DNA from: M3007 sp037445225
Lineage (GTDB): Bacteria; Bacteroidota; Bacteroidia; Chitinophagales; Saprospiraceae
Direction: 5' to 3'
Assembly (NCBI GenBank): GCA_037445225.1
Contig: JBBIKW010000007.1
Coordinates: 1 to 64,000, forward strand
Length of the DNA stretch: 64,000 bases
Each line of letters opens with the position of its first letter. Positions within the stretch are counted from its first letter, which is position 1. Positions 19,663 through 29,637 of the stretch are shown here, piece by piece. A model generated the notes under the pieces. It saw only the letters and a list, made by a program, of their open reading frames with translations, did no database searches and was not told the origin of the DNA. Made by a program: the position numbers and the translations under genes.

Positions 19663-20541
19663 TCAGTGGGGAAAATAATGCCAGAGCAGGGGCAACAGCT
19701 GCCATCGCTGCGCCAGAGCCGTTCGAGGCGCTCGGTACAGAGCCGAAAGGGTTTTCCGGAAAAGCACGCGCTTCTCCTCGACCGAGAGCGCGTAGCCGGG
19801 TTGTCGGCTAAAATCTAACAGGATATCGGCCAGGATAGACTGGTACTTTCGCCGGTTTTGACGCGCCCTCTCCTCGGAGCGCGTGGTGTTGGTGTAGTGC
19901 CACCGATACACGGTAGTTTGTTCGGGCAGGAAATGCACCCGAGCGCGCGCCGCCACGTGCAACCACATGAAGTAGTCGCAGATGGTATAATGGCGCGAAG
20001 GGTCGATGTAAAAGTCGCGCAACAATGCGCGCCGAATCACCGCCGTAGAGTTGTTGATGAAGTTGCCTTGCAGCAGCTGCGCAAACACATTTCCCTGCGC
20101 ATAGCACGCGCGGAGCGAAGTGTAGTCGGGCGGCGCTATCGAGTCGTCCGCTGTCGACACGACTATTACGTCGGAATAGGACAGGCCGTAGTCGGGGTGT
20201 TGCTCCAAAAAGGCTACCTGCTTGTGTAGTTTGAGAGGGTCTGTCCACATGTCGTCGCCGTCGCAGATGGCTAGATACTTCGCCGTGCAGTGCGATAGGA
20301 TGCGCGCCGTATTGGCCGTGATGCCCAAGTTCCGTTCCGCCGGAAGAAAAACTATTCGTCCCGGATACTTAGCGGCGTACTTCCGGCAGATTTCGGGCGT
20401 ACCGTCAGTAGAGCAATCCTCGCCGATATACAGGGTTACAGGGAAGTCGGTCTTTTGCGCTAAGACGCCCTCGATAGCCTCGGCGATGTACGGCTCGACA
20501 TTGTAGGCGAGCATAGAGACGTGGACAGCCACCTCAGACAT
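19663..20541 (-). CDS. Family 2 glycosyltransferase
   Basis: A 292-residue GT-A fold glycosyltransferase (GT2). The N-terminal VSMLAYNVEPYI, the EDCSTDGT nucleotide-binding stretch and the CDGDDMW metal-binding DxD are all visible. Its place between the flippase and rfbF indicates transfer of a sugar onto the lipid-linked repeat unit at the cytoplasmic face of the inner membrane. The C-terminal third is basic and helical, perhaps membrane-associating. Donor and acceptor cannot be predicted. It is the only glycosyltransferase in this operon, so others must be encoded elsewhere. Confidence 0.92.
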   Translation of the reverse strand: MSEVAVHVSMLAYNVEPYIAEAIEGVLAQKTDFPVTLYIGEDCSTDGTPEICRKYAAKYPGRIVFLPAERNLGITANTARILSHCTAKYLAICDGDDMWTDPLKLHKQVAFLEQHPDYGLSYSDVIVVSTADDSIAPPDYTSLRACYAQGNVFAQLLQGNFINNSTAVIRRALLRDFYIDPSRHYTICDYFMWLHVAARARVHFLPEQTTVYRWHYTNTTRSEERARQNRRKYQSILADILLDFSRQPGYALSVEEKRVLFRKTLSALYRAPRTALAQRWQLLPLLWHYFPH

Positions 20542-20580
20542 GGGGTACGAAGAGCTTTTAGTTACTGCATAAGTTAAGGC

Positions 20581-22053
20581 TCAGCTCCGTTTTCCGAGCA
20601 GTTTTAGAGTTTTGGGAAACACGGTGTAGCGTATGAAGTGCATTTCCTCGGTTTTGGCTAAGAAATGCAGGAGGAGATAGAGCCCTGCGCCGCCGGTCGT
20701 CAGGAGGACGAGCGAGCGCACGCTTGCCGCACTAGGGAGCTGCTGAAGGAAAAAGAGTACGGCGCCAACGGCAAGGCTAAACAGTAGCGTCGGCAACACG
20801 TCGCGCAGCTGCTCGCCAAAAGAATAGCGCAGCAACTGCTTCGAGTACCAGACGTTGATCGCCAAGTTGATATACGCTGCGACGGCTTCGCCCACGATCA
20901 GCCCATAGATGCCGAAAAAGATGCCAACGGCAATAGCCAACGTGATGACCCCCTTTTTTACGACTTCCAGACGCAAGCTCAGATCCGAGCGCCCTAACAC
21001 CAAAAGCATGTTGAGATTAACCGTGCTAAAATGAATGGTCAACCCCGACAGACAGAGCAGCTGCAACATCGGTACACAGGGAAGCCATTTGTCGCCGACC
21101 AATACCTGGACGACCGGTTCGGCAAGCACCGCCAGTGCCGTCAGTGCCGGTACAATGACAAACGAGCTCATCTGCAGCATCTTGCGATAGCCCATCTTTA
21201 GCTTTTCGCGGTCGTCTTGCAGCTTGGCCAATACCGGGTAGGTGACCGACTGCACCGTGCGGAACAGGGTGTTGATGACCATGTTGGTAAAGTTGCCCGC
21301 TTGGCTGTAGTAGCCTAAGGCTGCCGCACTGAAGAAGCGCCCGATGAGCAACTTGTACACGTGGAAATAAAACTTGTCCAATACAGCAGCCGCTAAGATG
21401 CGCCAGCCAAATCCAAAGAGGCGCCGAAACGATTCGCGGCTAAACTGGAGGCGGGGGCGCCACCCGCCCAACATCCAATAAAGCAGCGTAGTTACTAAGT
21501 CGAGTGCCATAAAGCGCGCCACTAAGCTCCACACACCCCATCCCGCATGCGCCAGGGAAATCGCAGCGCCGCCCGACACCGCCACTCCAGCCAACCGCAC
21601 TAAGGTCTGCGTCTTGAAATCGATCTGCTGGATGAGCACGCTGTGCTGCACGATGGACAGGGCATTGACAATTAAGCTCAGGCCCATCACGCGTACTAAT
21701 AAGGTTAGCAGTGGCTGGTGGAAAAATATAGCGATATAAGGTGCTGTGGCAAAGAGCACCCCATAAAGCAATACGGCTGCTGCGACGTTGAAGAGAAAGG
21801 TGGTGGACTTGTCGGCTTCGCTGATGGTCTTCTCGCGTATGAGGGCTGTGGAGAAGCCGCTCTCTACGAAGACAGCGGAAAAGTCAAAGAAGACCATCAC
21901 CATGGCTACAACGCCGAAGTCTTCGGGCGACAATAAGCGCGCCAGCACAATGGTGACGACAAAGCTGAGGACGCTGCCGCTAAATTTGTCCAACACAGCC
22001 CATCCCGCTGCTGCTAAGGAACGCTCGCTAAGGCTTTGCACATGGCGTCGCAT
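20581..22053 (-). CDS. Wzx-type polysaccharide flippase (MOP superfamily)
   Basis: A 490-residue protein with about 12-14 hydrophobic segments. It belongs to the polysaccharide transporter group of the MOP superfamily (WzxC/colanic-acid exporter-like), which moves undecaprenyl-linked repeat units across the inner membrane. The N-terminal segment SPEDFGVVAMVMVF with its preceding helix is typical. The ATG at 22053 is 5 bases from the stop of the tyrosine kinase gene, so the two are co-transcribed and perhaps coupled. Confidence 0.92.
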   Translation of the reverse strand: MRRHVQSLSERSLAAAGWAVLDKFSGSVLSFVVTIVLARLLSPEDFGVVAMVMVFFDFSAVFVESGFSTALIREKTISEADKSTTFLFNVAAAVLLYGVLFATAPYIAIFFHQPLLTLLVRVMGLSLIVNALSIVQHSVLIQQIDFKTQTLVRLAGVAVSGGAAISLAHAGWGVWSLVARFMALDLVTTLLYWMLGGWRPRLQFSRESFRRLFGFGWRILAAAVLDKFYFHVYKLLIGRFFSAAALGYYSQAGNFTNMVINTLFRTVQSVTYPVLAKLQDDREKLKMGYRKMLQMSSFVIVPALTALAVLAEPVVQVLVGDKWLPCVPMLQLLCLSGLTIHFSTVNLNMLLVLGRSDLSLRLEVVKKGVITLAIAVGIFFGIYGLIVGEAVAAYINLAINVWYSKQLLRYSFGEQLRDVLPTLLFSLAVGAVLFFLQQLPSAASVRSLVLLTTGGAGLYLLLHFLAKTEEMHFIRYTVFPKTLKLLGKRS

Positions 22054-22058
22054 CAGAA

Positions 22059-24434
22059 CTACTGGAGGTTGGAGGGCTTAGGGCGGGCCTTGCTCTTGTA
22101 CTGGTGCTTGTTGCGGCGCTCCGGCTCGTAGTAGCTCTTGCTCTTGCTGTCGTACCCGTATCCATAGCCATACCCATATGGGCCTCCATAGCCGAGTTTG
22201 TTAAACGGTACGGCGTTGAACACGATAAAGGGCCGGTTCATCTTCTTGTTTTTAGCAATGTCCTCCACAATTTGCAGCTGCCCCTTGCGTGTATACCCTG
22301 ACCGCACCACGTACATCGTGACATCGGCTAAGTCGCTCATTTGCAGCGCATCTGCCACTAATCCCACGGGCGGAGCGTCCAAGATGATGTAGTCGTATCG
22401 CGCGCGCATCTCTGCAATCAAATCGCGCAAGCGAGGCGACAGGATAAGCTCGCCAGGGTTGGGCGGCACCGGCCCACTGCCGATGAAATCTAAATTGAGG
22501 TGCAGTCCCGTGTTGCGCACTACTTGCGAGGGCTTCATCGAGTGATCGATGATGTAACTAACCACCCCATCTTCACCCGGCTCTAAGCTCATATACATTT
22601 CCTGCTTGGGGCGGCGCAAGTCCAATTCCACAATGAGTACCTTCTTGCCGGTCAATGCCAAAGTCATGCCCAAGTTAAGGGCGATGAACGACTTGCCCTC
22701 TCCTGAGGTGCTCGACGTGACCAGTATCGTCTGCAAGGGTACGCCCGGAGCTATGTAGGCGAGATTAGCGCGCAGAAGCCGAAACATCTCGGCAATGGCC
22801 GTGCGGCTGTTTTCGCGCACCACGAGCTTTTCCTTGCTCCCACTTAGCCCCAACACTCCATATACGGGCACCGACGTCAGGCGAGCGATATCGTCCTCTG
22901 TCTGCACCTTGTCGTTAAGGCTGTCGATGAACATGATTAGCCCGATGGGCAGAGCCAATCCCAAGAAAAAGGCGATGAGCCATATCTGATTGGGTTTAGG
23001 GCTGAGTTTGGCATAGCTGACGGCGGGTGGCTCTACGATTAGCCCTTTTGGACTGGTAACGGCCATGGAAATGGCCGCCTCCTCGCGCTTTTGCAACAGG
23101 TAGAGGTAGAGCTTTTCCTTGACGTCTTTTTGGCGCTCTATCTCGAGCAGTTCGCGCTCGCGACGCGGCAGGCTATACATGCGCCCCTCCAAGGCGGCAC
23201 GGGCCGACTTGCTGGCGCTGGTGGCGATCTCTAAGTTGCGCCGAATGGCGCGAATATTCTCGATGATCGTTTCGCGCAGGTTTTGGATTTCTTTTTGGGT
23301 AAGCAGCAAGTCGGGATTAGAGGGGCCATATGTCAGCTCCATGCGCTTGCGCTCGTCGAGGAGTTGGTTAAATCGCTGCAGCTGCGCGGTTAGCGTGAGG
23401 TTGTTTAAACTCAGATTGGTCGGGACAAACTCAAAGTTGTTGCGATTGCGCACCAGGAAGTCCTCTATGGACGACAGAATTTGCAGCTGCACCTCGCCGG
23501 AAGTGATCTCTTTGTTGTAGGCCGACATCTCTGCCATCAGCTGGGTGCCTTCAGCGCCGAGCTGGATCACTTCATTGGTACGCCGATAGGCCTCCAAGTT
23601 GCGCTCGGCGGTCGAGAGGGTCTCTGCAATCATTTGGATGCGCTCGTTGACCATCTCTATGGTGCTCTCGTAGGCCTTATTGCGGAGGGCAATGCTGTGC
23701 GCGTTGTATGCATCCAACAGCTCGGCAATGATGTCGCGGGCGCGCTCCGGCGAGTAGTCTCTGATAGATACCTTTAGGGTGCTGGACTGCTCGCCCATGA
23801 TCTCTACCTTGATCGACTCGGCATATCCCTTGGCGGTGCCGTATTCCGACAAGATGAGGACGCCGATCTTTGTATCGGCATACATCCCCGGCTTGCGCGA
23901 CAGCGTGATCGTGCCCATAGGAAGCTTCAGTTCCTTTCCAAACTCGCCTTCGTAAATCTGTCCGTACTCCTCCAATTCAAAAGTATACCCGCCTCTCCCG
24001 TTATCGGTCAGTATGCCGTAGATCTCCGTGTCGGGCGTCTGCGGGTGCCACGACACCACATCTACCGGACTGTCTTTGTACAGTACCTTCTTCTTTAGCC
24101 CATCAATGCTGGTGTACTGGTAGTTCAGCTTGAGTTTTTTCACCACATCCAGCATGATAGGAGTGGAAGTGAGCACGAGGGTTTCGTTTTCCAAAATCTT
24201 ATTTTTCTTGCCCAGGCCGAGTTCGGTAAAGATGATCTCGGCCCCGGGCTGTCCAGCATTTTCGTCTTCTTTGATGAGGATCAAGCCTTCCGATTTGTAC
24301 ACCGGCAGGGCATACTTTAGGTACAAGTAGGCGCCCGTCAGCGAAAGACCTAGGAAGAGGACGAATAGGTACCAATAGCGCAGGCCCTTGTAGAGGAGTT
24401 GTCTTACATCGAGTGTTTGGTTGTTTCCCATCAT
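22059..24434 (-). CDS. Wzc-type polysaccharide co-polymerase / BY-kinase
   Basis: A 791-residue inner-membrane protein combining a Wzz chain-length domain and a bacterial tyrosine autokinase. Membrane segments lie at about 19-42 and 478-500 with a coiled-coil-rich periplasmic part between. The cytoplasmic kinase has Walker A (SSTSGEGKSF), Walker A' (VLIVELDLRRP) and Walker B (YIILDAPPVG). The C-terminus is a Tyr cluster, YGYGYGYGYDSKSKSYY, the normal autophosphorylation site. Such proteins control polymer length and export with an outer-membrane Wza, which is not seen here. The codons for the YG stretch form a short simple repeat near 22155-22190 that could vary in length by slippage. Confidence 0.95.
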   Translation of the reverse strand: MMGNNQTLDVRQLLYKGLRYWYLFVLFLGLSLTGAYLYLKYALPVYKSEGLILIKEDENAGQPGAEIIFTELGLGKKNKILENETLVLTSTPIMLDVVKKLKLNYQYTSIDGLKKKVLYKDSPVDVVSWHPQTPDTEIYGILTDNGRGGYTFELEEYGQIYEGEFGKELKLPMGTITLSRKPGMYADTKIGVLILSEYGTAKGYAESIKVEIMGEQSSTLKVSIRDYSPERARDIIAELLDAYNAHSIALRNKAYESTIEMVNERIQMIAETLSTAERNLEAYRRTNEVIQLGAEGTQLMAEMSAYNKEITSGEVQLQILSSIEDFLVRNRNNFEFVPTNLSLNNLTLTAQLQRFNQLLDERKRMELTYGPSNPDLLLTQKEIQNLRETIIENIRAIRRNLEIATSASKSARAALEGRMYSLPRRERELLEIERQKDVKEKLYLYLLQKREEAAISMAVTSPKGLIVEPPAVSYAKLSPKPNQIWLIAFFLGLALPIGLIMFIDSLNDKVQTEDDIARLTSVPVYGVLGLSGSKEKLVVRENSRTAIAEMFRLLRANLAYIAPGVPLQTILVTSSTSGEGKSFIALNLGMTLALTGKKVLIVELDLRRPKQEMYMSLEPGEDGVVSYIIDHSMKPSQVVRNTGLHLNLDFIGSGPVPPNPGELILSPRLRDLIAEMRARYDYIILDAPPVGLVADALQMSDLADVTMYVVRSGYTRKGQLQIVEDIAKNKKMNRPFIVFNAVPFNKLGYGGPYGYGYGYGYDSKSKSYYEPERRNKHQYKSKARPKPSNLQ

Positions 24435-24531
24435 ATGGATTGTCCTTTGTATCCCTTAGGCGTCTTTGGCGAGGCCTTTTTATGGGCGAAAGTAGGCATA
24501 TCGCAGGAGAAAAGCAAGAATCGTTCCGGAA

Positions 24532-25506
24532 TTACTCGCGTTCGAAAGGATGAGGTGCGAGTGGTAATTTGGCCAGCGGATGGTAATACTCGCCGTTGAG
24601 CCCTACTGGCTGAGCATTTCGAATCCGATAGGCCAATTCAACGGCATGCGCGGCCTCGTCGAGGGAAAAGCCTTCTCCGGCCAATATCTTTTGATAGCTG
24701 AGGGTATGTAAGTCGGTAAAGCCCTCGCTGAATTCAATTTCGCGCCCGTCCACTGTTATGGAGCGAAAAGTGCGCTGGCCGTTGTTGAGGTGAAGCCCCT
24801 GAGCAATGACCTCGTAGTTGATGCTGAGGAACCAGTTGACGTGCGCCTTTTCTAAGCGCAAGTAGCCACAGGCGCGGTCATGAGTGTGCAGGTAAACGCG
24901 GTTTTCTAATATCTCGCCGAAGATCCAATACAGCATGTCGAAGAAGTGGATGCCGATGTTGGTGGCGATACCGCCCGACTTTTCCAAATCGCCTTTCCAG
25001 CTGGCGTAATACCATTTGCCGCGCGAGGTGATATACGTCAAGTCTACGTGGAAGATTTTGTCCTTAGGAGAAGCGGCCACTTGGCGTTTGAGCTCTTGAA
25101 GGGCGGGATGCAAGCGCAGCTGGAGGATAGTGTATACTCGGCGACCGGTCTCCTCCTCGATCTCGCGCAAACCCTCGACGTTCCAGGGGTTGAGCACCAA
25201 GGGCTTTTCGCAGATGACATCCGCGTTGTTGCGCAACCCGAAGCGAATATGGGCATCGTGTAAATAGTTGGGCGAGCACACGCTCACGTAGTGCACCGGC
25301 CGATTCGCTCGGGCCAATTTGTTGATATAGCGATCGAAGCGCTCAAATTCGGTGAAGAAGGCGGCATCGGGGAAGTAGCTGTCGATGACGCCTACCGAGT
25401 CCTTGGGGTCAAGGGCAGCAACCAAAGCGTTACCGGTATCCTTGATGGCGCGCATGTGGCGCGGAGCAATGTAGCCGGCTGCGCCGATGAGGGCAAAGCG
25501 TTTCAT
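24532..25506 (-). CDS. wlbA: UDP-GlcNAcA 3-dehydrogenase, WlbA/WbpB-like
   Basis: A 324-residue Gfo/Idh/MocA oxidoreductase. The N-terminus FALIGAAGYIAPRHM with the following DTGN segment closely resembles WlbA/WbpB, which oxidise UDP-GlcNAcA at C3 on the route to UDP-GlcNAc3NAcA and ManNAc3NAcA. The EKP motif (CEKPLVLN) and GIHFFDMLYW are also present. It lies 34 bases after the acetyltransferase of the same pathway, which strengthens the call. The aminotransferase (WbpE/WlbC) that should act between them is not in the window. Confidence 0.92.
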   Translation of the reverse strand: MKRFALIGAAGYIAPRHMRAIKDTGNALVAALDPKDSVGVIDSYFPDAAFFTEFERFDRYINKLARANRPVHYVSVCSPNYLHDAHIRFGLRNNADVICEKPLVLNPWNVEGLREIEEETGRRVYTILQLRLHPALQELKRQVAASPKDKIFHVDLTYITSRGKWYYASWKGDLEKSGGIATNIGIHFFDMLYWIFGEILENRVYLHTHDRACGYLRLEKAHVNWFLSINYEVIAQGLHLNNGQRTFRSITVDGREIEFSEGFTDLHTLSYQKILAGEGFSLDEAAHAVELAYRIRNAQPVGLNGEYYHPLAKLPLAPHPFERE

Positions 25507-25540
25507 AGTCAGTACAAGCGAATAGATTGTTTCAGAGAGA

Positions 25541-26125
25541 TTATGAGATTTTCTGAACAGCGCCCGCTTTTAACACGTAGCGGTCGCCGCTGCCGGGGCA
25601 TATGGCTTCCCCGTGTTCGTCGAAGTGGAGGCGCTCGCCGTATTCGCTCATCCACCCGATTTGGCGAGCCGGATTGCCTACCACCAGGGCGTATGGAGGG
25701 ACATCCTTTGTCACCACAGCCCCCGCGCCGACGAAGGCGTATTCGCCGATCGTGCAACCGCATATGATGGTGGCGTTCGCTCCGATGCTGGCGCCACGCC
25801 CCACGCGCGTGTGGCGATACTCGCTTTTGCGCTCTACGGCGCTGCGCGGATTGAGCACGTTGGTGAATACCATCGAAGGACCCAAGAAGACGTCGTCGGC
25901 ACATTCCACACCGGTGTATATGGATACATTGTTCTGCACCTTTACGTTGTTACCCAAGACGACGCCACTGGCCACGAAGACGTTTTGCCCCAAGATGCAG
26001 TTTCGACCGATGCGCGCGCCGGGCATAATGTGGCAGAAATGCCAGATGCGCGTGCCCTCTCCGATTTCACAGCCTTCATCTAAGACCGCCGTAGGGTGCG
26101 CATAAAAGGAGGAAGAGGTAGACAC
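25541..26125 (-). CDS. wlbB: UDP-GlcNAc3NA N-acetyltransferase, WlbB/WbpD-like
   Basis: A 194-residue left-handed beta-helix acetyltransferase of the hexapeptide family, with many I-G-x4-I type turns. The patterns GTRIWHFCHIMPGA, NVSIYTGVECADDVFLGP and IGANATIICG match WbpD/WlbB, which acetylates the 3-amino group of UDP-GlcNAc3NA. It is the first gene of the polysaccharide operon. The start is GTG at 26125; no ATG fits. A WbpI-type 2-epimerase could be the gene at 29638-30810. Confidence 0.92.
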   Translation of the reverse strand: MSTSSSFYAHPTAVLDEGCEIGEGTRIWHFCHIMPGARIGRNCILGQNVFVASGVVLGNNVKVQNNVSIYTGVECADDVFLGPSMVFTNVLNPRSAVERKSEYRHTRVGRGASIGANATIICGCTIGEYAFVGAGAVVTKDVPPYALVVGNPARQIGWMSEYGERLHFDEHGEAICPGSGDRYVLKAGAVQKIS

Positions 26126-26237
26126 GGCTATGTTTCGTTTTTCAAAGCATTAATCTAACGGTTTTCGGAAAAACCAAAAGTTGTGCCACTCTGAGGCATT
26201 CTAAAAAAAATAATAGGTCAAGCGAGGCAAAGGCATA

Positions 26238-29200
26238 TCAATGCCCGACGACCACTCGGCGGCACCAGGCCCCATCGGGAGTGCGCAGCGACAACAGATA
26301 GGTGCCCGAGGGCAGCGCTTTTACGTCTAATCGATGCTGCCATTCGCGCTCGACAGCGGGAGCAGCCCAACGGATATAAGGACGACCCAGCAAGTCGAGT
26401 AAGCACATCTCTATGGCAGTTGGTGTTGGGAAAATTATTCGCACCTGTAGGTCGTCGCTGGCCGGGTTTGGAAAGACAAACACTTGCGGCGACCGATCGA
26501 TCTCGGCGGCGCGGACACTTCCCTCCAATTCAAAGATCGCGGTGGCCGTACACCCGCGATCATCGGTTACTTCTAAGAGGTAGGTGCCCGCCGCGACGTC
26601 CATCAACTGCGGTTGATGGCTCACGACCGCGCCGTCCTTATTCGTCCACCGATACGACCAGGGTGGCGTTCCTCCTTGCACCGATACGCTAATAAACCCG
26701 TTGCTCTGCCCTTGGTTGGGGTGCTTTAGGGAATCCACAACGATGCCTATGGAGTCGGGCTGCGCCAAGGTTACCTGAGCGGTGTAGGTGCACCCTGTAG
26801 TCTCGGATACCAGCAAGGTGTAGGTTCCTGCCGTTAACTGAGGATTGGTCGCCGTATAGACGCCGTTGGACCACTCGAAGAAGAAAGGGCCCGTGCCGGC
26901 ACTTATTCCTGCTATTATAGCGCCATCGGCTGCGCCAAAACAGGAGGGCGCTACCAGGTCAAACGAGAGCACGCCTGTGCAGGCGTTTTGTTCGCAGGAT
27001 TTTGCCACCTCGGAGAAATACGTTTCGCAGCCGCGAGCGTCGCGCACCACGACGCCAAAGCGCTGCCCACTGGCCACGACCTGATTGGCTGTGTCTGCCC
27101 AATACGAATAGGGCGGAGTACCTCCTGTTGGATTGACCAGCAGTCGAACGCTGTCCTTTCCAACGCACAGCTGCTTTACCTCGAGAGCAAGCGGCTCATA
27201 TGCGTCGGAGTGGGCAGCATCCTCCAGTGTAAGGCAGAGCACTCCCAGCTCTGCCGCGGCTGTACCAGCGCGAGCAGCTACCTGGAGATAGTACGTCTGA
27301 CCGGCATTTAGGCTGGAGACGATCAAGCTGCCTTGGCAGTAGCGCGTTTGGTCGGAGCAAAAGACGGGTTTCAACGCGGCGCAGGCACCCTCCCAAACGG
27401 CCACTACATGGTCAAAGGCAGCACCGGTGTTTACTCGGACAGCACCGGAGGTGGGTGCTTGAAACAGAAACCACACGTCGCTGCTAGCGCGCACGAGGCA
27501 AGGGGGCTGAATGCCGGAAAAGCCGGCGCCCGCCGTTGTCGAAAGCGAGCAGGGCGCGTTCACGGATAGCGGGCGCGCACTCAGACAGTCGTCGTTAGGC
27601 GGTGGTGTAGAGCGGTGGATGCGCAGGGTAGGACATAGGTCGCCCTCCACTGTGGCAAAGACTCCCGCCACTTGGGCATAATACAGCTGCCCGGGCGTCA
27701 GCGGCGGCAAGCGCAAGGGGCTGCCCTGAGCACGAGTAGCCACCTCGGAAAGCGTCTGGCAAGTGCTGCTGTATACGGTGAGAATATGCGAAAAGTTGGC
27801 TTGTGCGTCCAATTCCAACACTTCGCCCGGCGCTAAGGTGGGCGCGTGAAACGCATACCACACATCTGCGCGCGCTAAGCGGTTGTGCGACGGCAACTGG
27901 GCGCTGGTGGTGGCATGGCGATTGGTACCCTGCGGACAGGGCGCGTCGGGCGCTAACACTTGTGCTTGGGAGCAATCGTCGTTGGGCGGCGGCACGGGTA
28001 CCTGGTTCGCCGGCGCTATCTGCACGCAAAGGGCACCGCGCGAGCGCCCAAACGTACCCCTCACGCCCGTCACTCTGATGTAGTATTCCTTTCCCGATTG
28101 AACTGGAAAATACGCTGTCTCCCCCTCAAACCCATGTTCATCTCGATCCACACACAGTAACCACTGCAAGTCGCCACAAGAGCCCGAAAAAACGCTTACC
28201 AAATCGTTAAAGTCAGCCGCCGTAGTGAGCTTCGCCATACCGTCAAAGTCGGCCAACCACCGAAACCACAAGCTCCCCTCATCGGCTACAGAGCAGAAGT
28301 TGATAGGACCATCGTACAAGGCAAATAGGTTTTCCGCCGCGCTACACGGCCCTCCCGTCAACAGAGGCTTCGCCCGATGGCAAAAGTCCATGGCATCGCC
28401 ATGACCTACCACTTTAACGTTGTCTATCCCTACCCAATAGCCGCGCGTGCCGCCGTCGCTGTATTCAAAGACCAATCGCCACTGCGCCGAGCGATAGGTC
28501 GACAGGGAAAACGAAAGACGTCCGTAGTTTGGAAAAAAAGGGCCGAACACCTGGCCTTCCGACGAGAACAGCGCAACCGTTTGCCCTTGGCCATTTTCCA
28601 AGAAGATGGCGAGTGACTCGTACCCGGAATACCGCATGATAGCATCTAAGCGGAGCTCGTATTCCATGAAGGCTGTACCGGAAAACCAGGGAGAATACAG
28701 TCGGATGCGCGTAGGGGGCGCGTTGTCGCCTTGAAAGTTGTCGTCGAAAAAAGCAAAACAAGTGCCGTTCATGGAGCTGCCTTCGTAAAAGGCAGATGAA
28801 CCTAACGGTACTCGCCCAAAAGACCAACCCGCAGATCCCGAGAGGACTTCCCCTTGCCACCCAACCGGAGCACTGCAGCTGTCGAAGCTCTCTTTAAAAA
28901 CAATGGTGCCGTTGCCGGTGCCCGTAACAGCGATGTTATCTATCCCAGCATAGCGCCCTTCGCTGCCTTGTGGGCTGGTGTACCGCAGCACTATGCGCGT
29001 GGGGCCCACCCAGGGCAGAAACGTCAGGTCGGCGCGAAAGCGAAAAACATCGCCGCTGTTCAGGGCTCCGTAGTTTGTCGCGTAATTGTCGTAGCGCGCT
29101 AGGAGATGCTCTTGGGCTCCGTTGGTGGCAAGCACTTCCAGTATGTCCGCATCTCCAAACTTGAAGTGGATATCCATTCGACAGGGGATCTCGTCAAATC

Positions 29201-29516
29201 CGCTGCCGTCGAAGGGCGGCGAGATGAGTTCCAACACGTGAGCCGGGGCCAGCTTTCCGCCAGCGGAACCGTCTATAAAAAAGAAACAAGTGCCGTCGAT
29301 GCTTTGCCCTAAGGCGTCGGGCACTTGCGCCCATCCGACGTACCACAGCGGAGTAAGGGTATCCCCTAAGAGCCGCACTTGCCAGCCAGCGGGCAGGGCA
29401 CAGGCATTAAAGTCCTCCGACAGGAGGAGGCTATTGGCCTGCTGCGCTTCCGCTATCGAAGCCGACAGCACTGCAACCAACAGAGCGCTCCAGAGGTACT
29501 TCTTATTGATGGGCAT
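26238..29516 (-). CDS. T9SS type A cargo: choice-of-anchor J, pre-peptidase-like and SprB repeats
   Basis: A 1,092-residue exported protein. The ATG at 29516 starts a good signal peptide (MPINKKYLWSALLV to AEAQ); the frame runs further to a TTG at 29531. Two jelly-roll domains of the choice-of-anchor J/cleaved adhesin type begin at SEDFNACALPAGW and ESFDSCSAPVGW. Three related modules beginning with Cys-rich PPPNDDC-like sequences resemble bacterial pre-peptidase C-terminal domains. Two SprB-like repeats follow, and the C-terminus VFVFPNPASDDLQVRI with SGTYLLSLRT is the Por-secretion (T9SS type A) signal. It may bind surfaces or polymers; no catalytic domain is seen. It sits between the polysaccharide operon and the epimerase on the same strand. 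Confidence 0.93.
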   Translation of the reverse strand: MPINKKYLWSALLVAVLSASIAEAQQANSLLLSEDFNACALPAGWQVRLLGDTLTPLWYVGWAQVPDALGQSIDGTCFFFIDGSAGGKLAPAHVLELISPPFDGSGFDEIPCRMDIHFKFGDADILEVLATNGAQEHLLARYDNYATNYGALNSGDVFRFRADLTFLPWVGPTRIVLRYTSPQGSEGRYAGIDNIAVTGTGNGTIVFKESFDSCSAPVGWQGEVLSGSAGWSFGRVPLGSSAFYEGSSMNGTCFAFFDDNFQGDNAPPTRIRLYSPWFSGTAFMEYELRLDAIMRYSGYESLAIFLENGQGQTVALFSSEGQVFGPFFPNYGRLSFSLSTYRSAQWRLVFEYSDGGTRGYWVGIDNVKVVGHGDAMDFCHRAKPLLTGGPCSAAENLFALYDGPINFCSVADEGSLWFRWLADFDGMAKLTTAADFNDLVSVFSGSCGDLQWLLCVDRDEHGFEGETAYFPVQSGKEYYIRVTGVRGTFGRSRGALCVQIAPANQVPVPPPNDDCSQAQVLAPDAPCPQGTNRHATTSAQLPSHNRLARADVWYAFHAPTLAPGEVLELDAQANFSHILTVYSSTCQTLSEVATRAQGSPLRLPPLTPGQLYYAQVAGVFATVEGDLCPTLRIHRSTPPPNDDCLSARPLSVNAPCSLSTTAGAGFSGIQPPCLVRASSDVWFLFQAPTSGAVRVNTGAAFDHVVAVWEGACAALKPVFCSDQTRYCQGSLIVSSLNAGQTYYLQVAARAGTAAAELGVLCLTLEDAAHSDAYEPLALEVKQLCVGKDSVRLLVNPTGGTPPYSYWADTANQVVASGQRFGVVVRDARGCETYFSEVAKSCEQNACTGVLSFDLVAPSCFGAADGAIIAGISAGTGPFFFEWSNGVYTATNPQLTAGTYTLLVSETTGCTYTAQVTLAQPDSIGIVVDSLKHPNQGQSNGFISVSVQGGTPPWSYRWTNKDGAVVSHQPQLMDVAAGTYLLEVTDDRGCTATAIFELEGSVRAAEIDRSPQVFVFPNPASDDLQVRIIFPTPTAIEMCLLDLLGRPYIRWAAPAVEREWQHRLDVKALPSGTYLLSLRTPDGAWCRRVVVGH

Positions 29517-29637
29517 TTTTGTGAAAGACAATGGGCGCTCAAATATCTAGCTTTACTCTTTCTCTGCGCCTGTGAAAAATGTCTGGCGGCCGCCAGGAGA
29601 GCACATTTTTTCAAGGGCGACTGGGAGCGGAGCGAGG

